This document shows positions 53,447-62,636 of a stretch of 64,000 bases of DNA, piece after piece. The notes beneath the pieces are model-generated. The model saw only the letters and a program-made list of their open reading frames with translations. It made no database searches and was not told the DNA's origin. A program made the position numbers and the translations under genes. How positions within the stretch are numbered: the first letter of the stretch is position 1; each line of letters starts with the position of its first letter. Origin of the DNA: Paenibacillus aceris (lineage in GTDB: Bacteria; Bacillota; Bacilli; Paenibacillales; NBRC-103111); assembly GCF_017874035.1 (NCBI RefSeq), contig NZ_JAGGKV010000018.1:62001-126000 (forward strand), given 5' to 3'.

Positions 53447-53632
53447 ATGATGGAAGTAATCACCGATCAAAAAAATGTGTTTTCCCTTTCAAAACTCCTG
53501 AATGTGGAACCAGGCATTCTGTATCGACTCTGCCAATACATTGAGTCAAGAGGCCATCATTTTACAAAATCAGAAGAAGGCGCCTTTCAATTTAATGATA
53601 ATGATATTGCTGTGATTTTAGCCCATTATTGA
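53447..53632 (+). CDS. 61-residue protein, unknown, possible small winged-helix
   Basis: A short frame with AGGAGG 12 bases before ATG 53447 (a second ATG follows directly) and a terminator hairpin that begins within the last codons. The sequence (VFSLSKLLNVEPGILYRLCQY, then HHFTKSEEGAFQFNDNDIAVI) looks like a MerR-type mini winged helix, with a helix-turn-helix near 13-32, but I recognise no family. A TATGATAAT -10-like site lies at 53396-53404. Being next to gerE may hint at a sporulation role; that is only position. Confidence 0.6.
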   Translation: MMEVITDQKNVFSLSKLLNVEPGILYRLCQYIESRGHHFTKSEEGAFQFNDNDIAVILAHY

Positions 53633-53645
53633 TGGGCTTTTTTGT
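53620..53645 (+). terminator. terminator overlapping the stop of the 61-residue gene
   Basis: AGCCCAT (53620-53626) pairs with ATGGGCT (53632-53638) around TATTG, then TTTTTTGTTG; the TGA stop lies in the loop edge of the hairpin. Confidence 0.85.
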
Positions 53646-53654
53646 TGTTGATCG

Positions 53655-53850
53655 GGGGCTTTCCCCCTCAAGCGTTAAACTTGTTTAACAGCGTTATCGC
53701 GGACAAGTTGTGCGTTTAACTTAAGTTAGCGTTGAAGAACAACGTTACAGCGGGGATTTGGCGGCTGCGGTTGGGATTAGACAACCGCAGGATCAGTGAG
53801 ACGGCCTTTTCGCACGTCACACAACCATTTCTCCACCGCCCCTGTTCAAA
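53655..53850. other. intergenic stretch rich in short palindromes
   Basis: No gene. It holds two related stretches, GCGTTAAACTTGTTTAAC followed by AGCGTTATCGCGG, and GCGTTTAACTTAAGTTAGCG followed by AACAACGTTACAGCGG, each with near-palindromic cores, and then TGCGGTTG/CAACCGCA (about 53767-53790). Confidence 0.5.
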
Positions 53851-53855
53851 TCAAC

Positions 53856-53881
53856 AAAAAAGAAGCCCCTAGAGGCTTCTT
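53856..53881 (-). terminator. terminator of the SLH repeat protein gene
   Basis: AAGAAGCC (53860-53867) pairs with GGCTTCTT (53874-53881), with TTTTTTG following on the minus strand. Confidence 0.85.
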
Positions 53882-53915
53882 CCATTCCCATACTTTCATT
53901 TTCACTTCATCTCAA

Positions 53916-55937
53916 TCACAATATCGTGATAGAGGTCACAACCTTATTCGTGCCCTTCAGCTGTAAAAGCCGCCCTTCCTTGAACAACGCCAAGTTGCCG
54001 GAAATAGACACATTGGAAGCCACTTGATAAATGGCCGTTTGCTCCTTGCCATTAATGGTTTGCACGATAGAAATCGTAGCAAGCTCCCCTTTAGCATTCA
54101 GGGTCGTTCCTCTTAATTTCCCTTGAAGATCAAATGGCAAATTCTCATCTACCATTTTCGTCACTTCAATGTATATGACTTTACTGTCGGAGGTACGAAT
54201 ATCGACTTCGTCGCCGATTTTGAGATCAATCGGTCTGACCTTTACGCCGTTTCGATAAACGATAACATCCGGATGCAGCGCAAACGCTGTGGTCACGCCC
54301 GACTTCGTTAGCTTCAATTCAGTGTTGCTGACAGCAGCACTGACGGTGCCGTTGTTCGTAATGGGCTGCACCATTTTGGTCACTTCGATGTAGATGACCT
54401 TATTCTCTGAGGTACGAATGTTGACTACATCGCCAACCTGCAGCGCAGACAGTTCCACCTTCACGCCATTACGATAAACGACGACATCCGGATGCAGCGT
54501 TATTTCAAAATTCACGCCATCCTTCTTGAGTTTTAGTACGTTGTTACTCACCGCTGCAGAAATGGTTCCGCTGTTTGTGAGTGCTTGCGCCGTTTGTGTA
54601 ACTTCAACAAAAATGACTTTATTCTCCGACGTCCGAACGTTCACCTCATCACCAACCTGCAGTGCGGAAGCAGCAACCTTCACCCCATTGCGATAAATTA
54701 CTGCATCCGGATGCAAGGTATAGTCCGTTGTAACTCCTGATTTTGTAAGCTTCAGCACATTGCTGCTTACGACTGCTGAGACTGTACCGCTGCTGGATAT
54801 CGGAACTACCGGCTTGGTTACCTCAATATAGATAACTTTGTTGTCCGAGGTGCGAATGTTAATTTCATCGCCGATTTTCAGCTCATAGGGACTCACTCTA
54901 ATACCGTTACGATAGGCAACGACATCCGGATGAAGCAGCAAAGACGTGGTAACGCCCGATTTGGTAAGTGTCAATGTATTGTTAGAAACCGCTGCGCTAA
55001 CGGTACCACTGTTAATAATGGTTTGAACAGTTTTGGTCACTTCAATATAAATAATTTGATTATTAAAAGTCCGGACACTTACCTCGTCCCCAGCCTGCAG
55101 GGCGGAAGGAGTTATTTTGATTCCGTTCCGGTAAACGTAAACATCCGGATGCAAGGCATAGGTCAATGTCGTTCCTGAGCTTGTCATCACTAGTGCGTTA
55201 CCGTTAACTACACTGTTTACTGTTCCCGTAATTGTGTTATTTCCTTGATTCGGCAATTGGCCTCCTGTGCGATCAAGCAATGCCGCAAGCTGAGCCCGTG
55301 TCACCGGCTGGCCAGGCCTAAACGTATTGTCTTCGAAGCCGTCTACTAAACCTTTTTCAATGGCAACGGCCACATAACCAACGGAGCCTGCTGGGATCTG
55401 CTTCGCGTCTTTGAAAGGCAGAGCTGTGTTCATTTTGGCTTTGGCCTGAGCATCCAGCTTCAGAGCTTTGACCAAGAGCGTTGTCGCCCATAGCCGGTCC
55501 CCTTCTTTTTGGGGCTGAACGGTGTCGTCATTTTCGGCAAATAAATCATTTTCTAGCGCAACAGCTACATAACCAACAGCCCACGAAGGAACTTTATTGG
55601 CATCTTTAAAATTAAGATGAGTGCTCATTTCGGATGATGATTCTGCTTGACTGCGAAGTCCCATGAGTCGAACGGCTGCCGTAATCGCTTCAATGCGCGA
55701 AACGGTGTTCTGCGGTTTAAATGTACCATCCTCGTATCCCTCAAAGACACGCTTCGATGCTAAACTCGCAATGTAGCGAATGGCCCATTCTGCGCTCTTC
55801 AAATCGTTAAAAGTGAGATGAATTTCGACTTTATTCCCGTCATCTTTTCGATTGTTATTGTCTTTAGCTAGAACAGCTGTGCTGGTTCCCATGATCGTTA
55901 CGAAAGCAAGGCCTGTCGCGATTACTTTTTTGAGCAT
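53916..55937 (-). CDS. secreted SLH-domain protein with five 73-residue repeats
   Basis: A 673-residue exported protein: signal peptide (about 1-25, ends AVLA), three SLH domains at about 41-95, 108-162 and 173-226, then five tandem repeats of exactly 73 residues, and a diverged C-terminal part. Each repeat has GTVSAAVSN, LHPDVVVYRNGVKV, GDEVNVRTS and VIYIEVTK. SLH domains attach it to the secondary wall polymer; the repeats look like small all-beta domains, perhaps a stalk or adhesive surface. I recognise no enzyme. Ribosome site GGAG lies rather far from ATG 55937, so the TTG at 55940 is also possible. It is divergent from the Lhr gene. Confidence 0.85.
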   Translation of the reverse strand: MLKKVIATGLAFVTIMGTSTAVLAKDNNNRKDDGNKVEIHLTFNDLKSAEWAIRYIASLASKRVFEGYEDGTFKPQNTVSRIEAITAAVRLMGLRSQAESSSEMSTHLNFKDANKVPSWAVGYVAVALENDLFAENDDTVQPQKEGDRLWATTLLVKALKLDAQAKAKMNTALPFKDAKQIPAGSVGYVAVAIEKGLVDGFEDNTFRPGQPVTRAQLAALLDRTGGQLPNQGNNTITGTVNSVVNGNALVMTSSGTTLTYALHPDVYVYRNGIKITPSALQAGDEVSVRTFNNQIIYIEVTKTVQTIINSGTVSAAVSNNTLTLTKSGVTTSLLLHPDVVAYRNGIRVSPYELKIGDEINIRTSDNKVIYIEVTKPVVPISSSGTVSAVVSSNVLKLTKSGVTTDYTLHPDAVIYRNGVKVAASALQVGDEVNVRTSENKVIFVEVTQTAQALTNSGTISAAVSNNVLKLKKDGVNFEITLHPDVVVYRNGVKVELSALQVGDVVNIRTSENKVIYIEVTKMVQPITNNGTVSAAVSNTELKLTKSGVTTAFALHPDVIVYRNGVKVRPIDLKIGDEVDIRTSDSKVIYIEVTKMVDENLPFDLQGKLRGTTLNAKGELATISIVQTINGKEQTAIYQVASNVSISGNLALFKEGRLLQLKGTNKVVTSITIL
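54132..55226 (-). repeat. five tandem 219-bp coding repeats
   Basis: The tetrapeptide LHPD occurs five times at an exact spacing of 73 residues inside the SLH protein, so the coding unit is 219 bp and the array 1,095 bp. Units 2-5 are closer to one another than to unit 1. Confidence 0.9.
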
Positions 55938-56151
55938 CAAGCTTCACTCACACTCCTTCTCCTTAGATAACTGCATCCATCAGAACAATTCGTGGATATG
56001 GTTATTTTTAGGAGGGTATACCTTCATTTCCCATACAAATATTTTCCAATTCGAATCTCACACACTAGGCATTCAACCGGCACTCCATTGGCGAAAGCGC
56101 CTACATTATGCTATGTTGGAAGAAAATGCGAGCAAGGGAGCGAATGATAGG

Positions 56152-59100
56152 ATGGTACCTACGCCGGATGCATCATTGTCACCATTTCATCCAATTCTGA
56201 AAAAATGGTTTTTTTCACGCTTCGGCGAGCCCACTGACGTGCAAAAGCAGGCTTGGAAAGAAATAAGCTCCGGCACGCATACCCTCATCTCTTCCCCTAC
56301 CGGTTCCGGCAAAACTTTGGCAGCTTTGCTGCCTTGTATGGACGGTGTTGTGAAAAAGAAGCAGGCTGCCGGTGAACTTTACGCCCCCGGTGTTCGTGTG
56401 CTTGTGGTGACGCCGCTTAAAGCGCTCAACAATGATATTCATGATCATTTGTTTCATTTTATGACCGAGATTGAAGAGCTCGCGTCCACGCTCGAAAAGG
56501 ATGCCGTCTGGCACGGACTCCGTGTCGGTGTTCGCACCGGCGACACCACACAGAGCACGCGGGCATCCATGTTGAAGCACCCGCCGGATCTGCTGGTAAC
56601 GACGCCGGAGTCGCTTTACCTGCTGCTTACTTCTCCGCGTGCAAGAGAAATGTTAAAGAGCGTAGAACAGGTCGTCATCGATGAAATTCACGATCTGGCT
56701 GCGGATAGGCGGGGAATGCATTTGTCATTGACACTGGAAAGGCTGGACGTGTGGTGCGGGCGATCCGTTCAGCGGATCGGTGTTTCCGCTACACAGAAAC
56801 CGATCTGGCGGGTCGCTCGTTTTCTCGGCGGATGGGAAGCGGACGAACCGCGCCCCGTCGCGATTATCGAGAGCAAAGCAGAGAAGCACTACGCGCTGCA
56901 GGTGACGATGCCGGAGCCTGCAAAGGCCAAGGCAGCGGATAAAGAGGCGATCTGGACGCCTCTTGTCGAGCGCCTACTGCAGCTGATGGAAGGCTGCCGC
57001 ACCGTACTCATCTTCGCAAACAGCCGCAGGCTTTGCGAACGGCTAACCCTGCGACTCAATGACCATGTCGGACATGAGATCGCGCGCAGCCATCATGGCA
57101 GCGTCGCCCGCGAGATCCGGCTCGAGGTCGAACGCCAGCTCAAAGCCGGCGAGCTTCGCTGCCTGGTGGCCACGTCGTCGCTGGAGCTCGGCATCGACGT
57201 CGGCCATGTCGATCTGGTCATCCAGATCGACTCGCCTTTCACCGCTGCCGCAGGTATCCAGCGGATCGGCCGCGCCGGCCACGCCGTCGGCAGCGTTAGC
57301 CGCGGCGTGCTGCTCGCGCGCAGCCGCAGCCTGCTGCCGGAGCTCGCGGTGCTCGGCCGGCGGATCGCGGCGCGCGACATCGAGGCCATCCGCATCCCGC
57401 GGGGCAGCCTCGATGTGCTGGCGCAGCAGCTCGTTGCGATGGCCGCGATGGCGGACGAGCTGGATGTTGCGCTCCTGGCGCGCCTCCTCGCGCAGAGCGA
57501 CTCCTTCCGCGAGCTGCCGAAGGAGCGCTGGCTCGCCATGCTGGAGGTGCTGGCGGGTTTGTACCCCTTTGCGCGTCCGCTCATCGCATGGGACCGCGAA
57601 ACCGGCCGCTTGGAACGATTAGCGGCCACACAAATGGCCGCGCTGACGGGCGCGGGCACAATTCCCCAGAGCACGGCCTATCCCGTGCATCATAACGAAA
57701 CAGGCCTTCATCTGGGTGAGCTGGATGAGGAATTCATACACGAATCGTCGATCGGCGACGTATTCCAGCTTGGCACGGCTTCTTGGCGAATCGTCCGCAA
57801 GCGTCCGGAGCGCATCTATGTGCAGGAAGCCGACAACCGGTACAGCGAAATCCCCTTCTGGCGCGGGGAAACCGGCGGAAAGTCTTATCAGCTCGGCGTT
57901 CAAACGGGGCTCCTCTGGCGCGAATTGCGCGATCGCCTGCAGGCACATTCACGCACGCAAGGAGATCTGGATGTCCAAGAATGGCTAATGGAGCAGTATT
58001 TCTTTGACGGGGAAGCCAGCCAATCTCTGATCAGCCTCATCCGTAATCAGATTGCGGTCAATACGGTACCGACCGATCAAACGGTCGTGATTGAAGCTTT
58101 TGCCGATGAACAGAACCAAACCCATTATGTCCTGCACAGCCTATTCGGCCGTAAAGTAAACCGCACTTGGTTAATGGCTCTGGAGAAGCATCTTATCCAC
58201 ACAGGGCATAAAGCCATCTATACGAATGCCAAGGATAATGGCATCGAGTTGATTTTTCCCAGCTATCAAGAATCCGTTGTGCATGCCATCATGTCCCTTT
58301 CCTATAGAGAAGCAGATCATTTGATTATCGGAGCTGTCGCGGAGTCAGGCATGTTTGGAGCGGCCTTCCAGCGGCTTGCGGAAACCTCCTTGCTGCTTTC
58401 CCGCAGCTTTACTCGAATGCCTGCCTGGCTCAAGCGGCTTCGCGGTCAGGAGCTTATGAAAGAAGCTCTGCCTTACAAAGAGCGTTTCCCGCTTTTTCAA
58501 GAAGCTATGCGCGAATGCCTGGAAGAACATGTCGATATGGAGCATCTTCAAATCATTTTGGAAGCCATTCAGGCAGGAGAAATTCAGTTTGCCGTTCACC
58601 GCAACCATTTCCCTTCGCCGCTAGCGGCTCAATTTCAATCTGATTATGTGGCGCAAAAAATATATGAGTCGGATAGCCTATCCCAGGACCTGCAAGTTGA
58701 ACTGCTAGGCTTCAGCAGGCAGATGGCAGCCGATATATTCGGAGCGGAGACCGTTCGAAACGCGATAAGCCCTCAAGTCCTGGAAGCCGAAGAGACGAAG
58801 CTCTCCACGACGGAAAAAGCATGGACGAACGCTCAGCATGTATTTCGTTATTTAAAAGAACACGGCGATGCGTCTGTCTCCGAGCTCGTCAAGGCTGGTT
58901 CAGCCTCCGAATCCTCTGCCCAAGCCTGGATTTATGAATTGCTTGAGCAGGGCAAAGCTGCACACGCCCCCTTCACAGGGGAAACTCGTTACATATGCAG
59001 CGATGAGGTGGAATTCTATGCTTCACTCTCCTTAGACGCCCTCTCCAGGACGTTCGTCTTCCAAAGATATGCGGATGGGAAGCTCTCCATCACCGCAGAG

Positions 59101-60507
59101 GAGCTCGCGGCCCGCTATGAGCTGGAGGCTGCGCTCGTTACGCGCTGGATCGAGGAAGCAGCAAAGGCCCGCCTGCTGGAGCCTGCACCTTTTGCCGATC
59201 CCGAATTGGAATCGCTTTGGACAAGCACCAAGGTCGCATCGCGATTAATACGCCAGTCTCTTCAGTTGCTCAGGCGTGACAGCTCGGCGATTCTCCCGAT
59301 CGCCTTCCTGGCACACATGCCGCTCATCCGCAAGTTGACAAGCAGAACAGATGTTCCGGGCATGGAACCGCTGCGCGATATCATCTCCAATTTGCAGGGC
59401 TTCTTCCTGCCTGTTTCACTATGGGAGTCTGTCTTATTCCCGACCAGGCAGCTTTCCTACCGGAAGCAAGACCTCGACACCTTGTGCTCATCAGGTGAAG
59501 TTCTGTGGATCGGCCGCAAGGAGCCCGACGAAAAAGAAGGGCGTATTGCCTTCTTTCTGGCCGAAAGTTCCGCCATTTTCGAACCATGTCTTGCCGCTAT
59601 GCGCCATAAACCCGTCTCCGAGCCGGAGCTTCTCAGCCTGCTGCAGGACAAAGGAGCTGTCTTTCTCAGCAAGCTTGGCCTTGAAACTGGAAAGCCCCCT
59701 TCCCTACTCTTGGAAGAACTGCTCCAGCTCGTCTGGGATGGACAGGCCGCCAATGATCAGTTCACGCCGCTGCGGCTTCATGCTGCGAGTACTTCCGCTT
59801 CGAAGAAAGGGGACAAATTCCAATCAGGACTTGGCCGTTGGTATGCCTTAAGTACACTGCATAACGCCTCCTTTGACAGACAATCCTCCGCCATGCAGTG
59901 GACACATCATCTATTAGAGCGCTTCGGCCTGATCACCAAAGACCTTGTTGCTGCCCTTTGCCCTTTTCCATGGGAAGCGATTCATACCGCTTTGCGTCAA
60001 TTGGAAGAGTGGGGACTTGTCGTTCGAGGACTATTTATCGCCGATTTACATGCGCTCCAATTCGCGACGAAAGACTTTATCCGTCTATTGCATCAGCCTT
60101 CGGCAGCTGACTCAGATCATCATCCTGCCTTCACGCTGGTCAGTGCTGTCGATCCCGCTAATCCTTTTGGACTGTTGGTCCCGTGGCCTGACATAGCCGG
60201 CATTTCCTTTGCACGCAAAAGCGGCAACTACTTAGCACTTAAGGGCAGCGAGTGGTTGTATTGGATTGAAAACAACGGGAAGCGCATCTATCAGCTGACT
60301 AGCGGTAACCTTGAAATAGCGGAGACCGCTCACGAGCTGCGACTGTTGTTCCGACAATTGCTCAAACACCATCAGCTGCGTAAAATCGTCATCGACACGT
60401 GGAACGGTGTTCGTATCTCCGATTCGCCTGGTCAGGAGGTTCTAAAGCTTCTGGGCGCAGAAAAAGACCGCACAAGCTTAGTTCTTTGGCCTAGCCAACT
60501 AAGCTGA
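56152..60507 (+). CDS. Lhr-type DEAD/DEAH-box ATP-dependent helicase
   Basis: A very large helicase of about 1,451 residues. Motif I SSPTGSGKTLAA is near residue 47, motif II VIDEIHDLAADRRG near 177, motif III SATQKP, and motifs IV-VI IFANSRR, ATSSLELGIDVGHVDLV and QRIGRAGH (near 370) make it Lhr. The Lhr winged-helix and DEAD-associated parts follow, then about 600 residues with further winged-helix-like segments. Lhr proteins unwind DNA/RNA hybrids 3'-5' and aid DNA repair. ATG 56152 has AAGGGAG 11 bases upstream; the open frame back to 55852 overlaps the SLH gene and is not coding-like. A stretch near 57060-57560 is strongly G+C-rich. Confidence 0.9.
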   Translation: MVPTPDASLSPFHPILKKWFFSRFGEPTDVQKQAWKEISSGTHTLISSPTGSGKTLAALLPCMDGVVKKKQAAGELYAPGVRVLVVTPLKALNNDIHDHLFHFMTEIEELASTLEKDAVWHGLRVGVRTGDTTQSTRASMLKHPPDLLVTTPESLYLLLTSPRAREMLKSVEQVVIDEIHDLAADRRGMHLSLTLERLDVWCGRSVQRIGVSATQKPIWRVARFLGGWEADEPRPVAIIESKAEKHYALQVTMPEPAKAKAADKEAIWTPLVERLLQLMEGCRTVLIFANSRRLCERLTLRLNDHVGHEIARSHHGSVAREIRLEVERQLKAGELRCLVATSSLELGIDVGHVDLVIQIDSPFTAAAGIQRIGRAGHAVGSVSRGVLLARSRSLLPELAVLGRRIAARDIEAIRIPRGSLDVLAQQLVAMAAMADELDVALLARLLAQSDSFRELPKERWLAMLEVLAGLYPFARPLIAWDRETGRLERLAATQMAALTGAGTIPQSTAYPVHHNETGLHLGELDEEFIHESSIGDVFQLGTASWRIVRKRPERIYVQEADNRYSEIPFWRGETGGKSYQLGVQTGLLWRELRDRLQAHSRTQGDLDVQEWLMEQYFFDGEASQSLISLIRNQIAVNTVPTDQTVVIEAFADEQNQTHYVLHSLFGRKVNRTWLMALEKHLIHTGHKAIYTNAKDNGIELIFPSYQESVVHAIMSLSYREADHLIIGAVAESGMFGAAFQRLAETSLLLSRSFTRMPAWLKRLRGQELMKEALPYKERFPLFQEAMRECLEEHVDMEHLQIILEAIQAGEIQFAVHRNHFPSPLAAQFQSDYVAQKIYESDSLSQDLQVELLGFSRQMAADIFGAETVRNAISPQVLEAEETKLSTTEKAWTNAQHVFRYLKEHGDASVSELVKAGSASESSAQAWIYELLEQGKAAHAPFTGETRYICSDEVEFYASLSLDALSRTFVFQRYADGKLSITAEELAARYELEAALVTRWIEEAAKARLLEPAPFADPELESLWTSTKVASRLIRQSLQLLRRDSSAILPIAFLAHMPLIRKLTSRTDVPGMEPLRDIISNLQGFFLPVSLWESVLFPTRQLSYRKQDLDTLCSSGEVLWIGRKEPDEKEGRIAFFLAESSAIFEPCLAAMRHKPVSEPELLSLLQDKGAVFLSKLGLETGKPPSLLLEELLQLVWDGQAANDQFTPLRLHAASTSASKKGDKFQSGLGRWYALSTLHNASFDRQSSAMQWTHHLLERFGLITKDLVAALCPFPWEAIHTALRQLEEWGLVVRGLFIADLHALQFATKDFIRLLHQPSAADSDHHPAFTLVSAVDPANPFGLLVPWPDIAGISFARKSGNYLALKGSEWLYWIENNGKRIYQLTSGNLEIAETAHELRLLFRQLLKHHQLRKIVIDTWNGVRISDSPGQEVLKLLGAEKDRTSLVLWPSQLS

Positions 60508-60518
60508 ATACGGTCTTC
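60462..60518. terminator. hairpin terminator between Lhr and nasC
   Basis: AAGACCG (60464-60470) pairs with CGGTCTT (60511-60517), with AAGCTTAGTT/AACTAAGCT inside. The minus strand has a T-run, so it mainly ends the nir/nas operon; it overlaps the last codons of the helicase gene. Confidence 0.75.
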
Positions 60519-62623
60519 TATACACGTTCCACTTGTACTGCACATATCTTAAACTCCGGCATTCGGCTTGTTGGATCGAGCGCATCGTTCGTCAGCACAT
60601 TGATCGAGTGCTCATCGCCCCAGTGAAAAGGGACGAAAACCGTACGAGGCTGAATACCTTCTGTCACCTTGACTTCAAAAACAAGCGAACCGCGACGGCT
60701 CGTTATGCGAATTTTACTATCCATGCCAAGTCCGATTCGCTTTGCCAGCCATGGATGTACCTCCGCAACGGGAACGGGAGCTTTCTTGTTCAGCGCTTCC
60801 GTCCGGCGCGTTTGTACACCGCTCAAATAATGGTTGGCAAGCCTTCCGGTTGTCAGCACGAAAGGATACTCCGCATCGATCGGCTCTGCCGGCATCTTCG
60901 GCTGAATGCCGAATAATTTGGCTCTGCCGTCGGGATGATGGAAATGATCTGCGAATAATTGCGGTGTTCCCGGGTGATCAGGAGCAGGACAAGGCCAGAA
61001 TAGGCCTTTTTCTTCTTGCAGCCTTTGATACGTGATGCCGCTGTAATCGGCTTTCCCGCCGGCCGTTGCGGCAGCCAGTTCACGAAACACATTTTCAATA
61101 CCCGCATATTGAAAATAAGCGCCGCGCCCCAGCGCTTCAGCCAGCTCGCAAAGGATGTGATAATCGAGCCTGCTGTTTCCCGGCAGCTCCATGGCTTTTT
61201 GGCGGTGAAACACGCGTCCCTCCAAATTGGTCATCGTGCCTTCCGCTTCTGCGAAAGAAGAACCCGGCAGAATATAGTGGGCGTAGCGTGCTGTTTCGGT
61301 TTCAAACATATCTACAACAACTAGCAAATCCAACTTTTGCAGCGCCCGCTCCACCATGCGGTTATTCGGGCTTGAGACCAGTGGATTTGATCCTAGCACG
61401 ATTAGCGCCTTGATTTCACCTTCATCGACCTTCTTCAGCAGCTCATAGGCCGAGACGCCCTTGCCGGGAAGCTCGCTGGGATCGATGCCCCATACCCCAG
61501 CGACATGCTCACGCGCAGCAGGGTCTTCAATAGAGCGGTAACCTGGAAGCTGGTCAGCCTTTTGCCCATGCTCGCGTCCGCCTTGACCGTTTGCTTGGCC
61601 GGTTACGGCGCCATAACCGCAGCCTTTACGCCCTATTTTTCCCGTGACCAGTGACAAATTAATATAATTAAGCGTATTCTCCACGCCGTTCGATTGCTGC
61701 TCCAACCCTCTTGCCGTCAGGACAATCCCCGTTTCAGCCTTTGCAAAACCACGGGCAATCGTACGAATCACCGGTTCCAGAATACCGGTCAACTCCTCCA
61801 CTCTTCCCGGCGTGAAAGGTTTCACGGCTTCCTTCAAGCTTTCAAAGCCCGATGTCCGCTCCTGAATAAAGCGTTCGTCGACAAGCTTTTCTTCCACCAT
61901 GACATGCAGGAGACCATTGATAAACACCGAATCGAACCCAGGTTGTAAGCGGACATGAATATCAGCAACCTTGGACGTCATCGTATTGCGTGGGTCAATC
62001 GTGACAATTACCGCGCCTTTTTTCTTCGCTTCAAGCAGGTACGGCATCATAGTCGGCTGACATTCCGCAATGTTGGTGCCGGCTAGGATTAAATATTTAG
62101 CATTCGGAATTTCGGACAAAGGCATCGTCATCCCCCGGTCAATGCCGAAGGCTTGATTGGAGGCCGCCGCTGCTGAAGACATACAGTAACGGCCATTGTA
62201 ATCGATATATTTACTTCTCAAAGCAACACGGGTGAACTTGCCGAGCAAGTAACAAACTTCATTGGTTAAAGATCCGCCGCCGTATACGCCAATTGCATCT
62301 GCACCATGTTCCGATTGCAGGCTTTGGATGCGCATTGCAATGTCGGCATAGGCGTGCTCCCATGTCACCGTTTGCCAACGCCCTGATCCGTTGGCCGACC
62401 TTGCCAATGGCTCGAGAATGCGCTCCGCATGAAACACATGATCCAAGGCATTCAATCCCTTTTGGCAGAGACGGCCAGTGGCGACCGGAAAGTTCTGGCT
62501 TGGTTTAGTGATGAGACCGGATGTCTTCTCGCTCGGTATAATCTCCAAACCACACTGCATGCTGCAGAAGCAGCAATGGGAGGAGGGTTGATCTGTCGAT
62601 ATGGTCAGTAATGGTGATTTCAT
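60518..62623 (-). CDS. nasC: assimilatory nitrate reductase catalytic subunit
   Basis: Molybdopterin oxidoreductase of 701 residues. The [4Fe-4S] ligands are CCFCSMQC (17-24) and the Cys of GRLCQKG (near 51). Mo-bis-MGD binding regions include YNGRYCMSSAAAASNQAFG, here cited as CMSSAAAASNQAFG, LAGTNIAECQP, and C-terminal TTGRLANHYLSG. It reduces nitrate to nitrite in the cytoplasm. In B. subtilis NasC pairs with the flavoprotein NasB; no NasB is seen here. Start at ATG 62623, with GGGG 5 bases upstream, or the GTG at 62629. It follows nirD by 13 bases. Confidence 0.88.
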   Translation of the reverse strand: MKSPLLTISTDQPSSHCCFCSMQCGLEIIPSEKTSGLITKPSQNFPVATGRLCQKGLNALDHVFHAERILEPLARSANGSGRWQTVTWEHAYADIAMRIQSLQSEHGADAIGVYGGGSLTNEVCYLLGKFTRVALRSKYIDYNGRYCMSSAAAASNQAFGIDRGMTMPLSEIPNAKYLILAGTNIAECQPTMMPYLLEAKKKGAVIVTIDPRNTMTSKVADIHVRLQPGFDSVFINGLLHVMVEEKLVDERFIQERTSGFESLKEAVKPFTPGRVEELTGILEPVIRTIARGFAKAETGIVLTARGLEQQSNGVENTLNYINLSLVTGKIGRKGCGYGAVTGQANGQGGREHGQKADQLPGYRSIEDPAAREHVAGVWGIDPSELPGKGVSAYELLKKVDEGEIKALIVLGSNPLVSSPNNRMVERALQKLDLLVVVDMFETETARYAHYILPGSSFAEAEGTMTNLEGRVFHRQKAMELPGNSRLDYHILCELAEALGRGAYFQYAGIENVFRELAAATAGGKADYSGITYQRLQEEKGLFWPCPAPDHPGTPQLFADHFHHPDGRAKLFGIQPKMPAEPIDAEYPFVLTTGRLANHYLSGVQTRRTEALNKKAPVPVAEVHPWLAKRIGLGMDSKIRITSRRGSLVFEVKVTEGIQPRTVFVPFHWGDEHSINVLTNDALDPTSRMPEFKICAVQVERV

Positions 62624-62636
62624 GTTCACCCCACGC

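Noticed and set aside
54132..55226. Regular 219-bp repeats as a possible CRISPR array
   Set aside because: The units are coding, contiguous and without spacers; they encode a repeated protein domain.
55852..56151. N-terminal extension of about 100 residues on the Lhr helicase frame
   Set aside because: It overlaps the start and signal peptide of the divergent SLH gene, lacks a ribosome site and does not look like helicase sequence; ATG 56152 is preferred.
57059..57674. Long overlapping frames on both strands in the G+C-rich part of the Lhr gene
   Set aside because: High G+C removes stop codons in all frames; only the helicase frame carries motifs.
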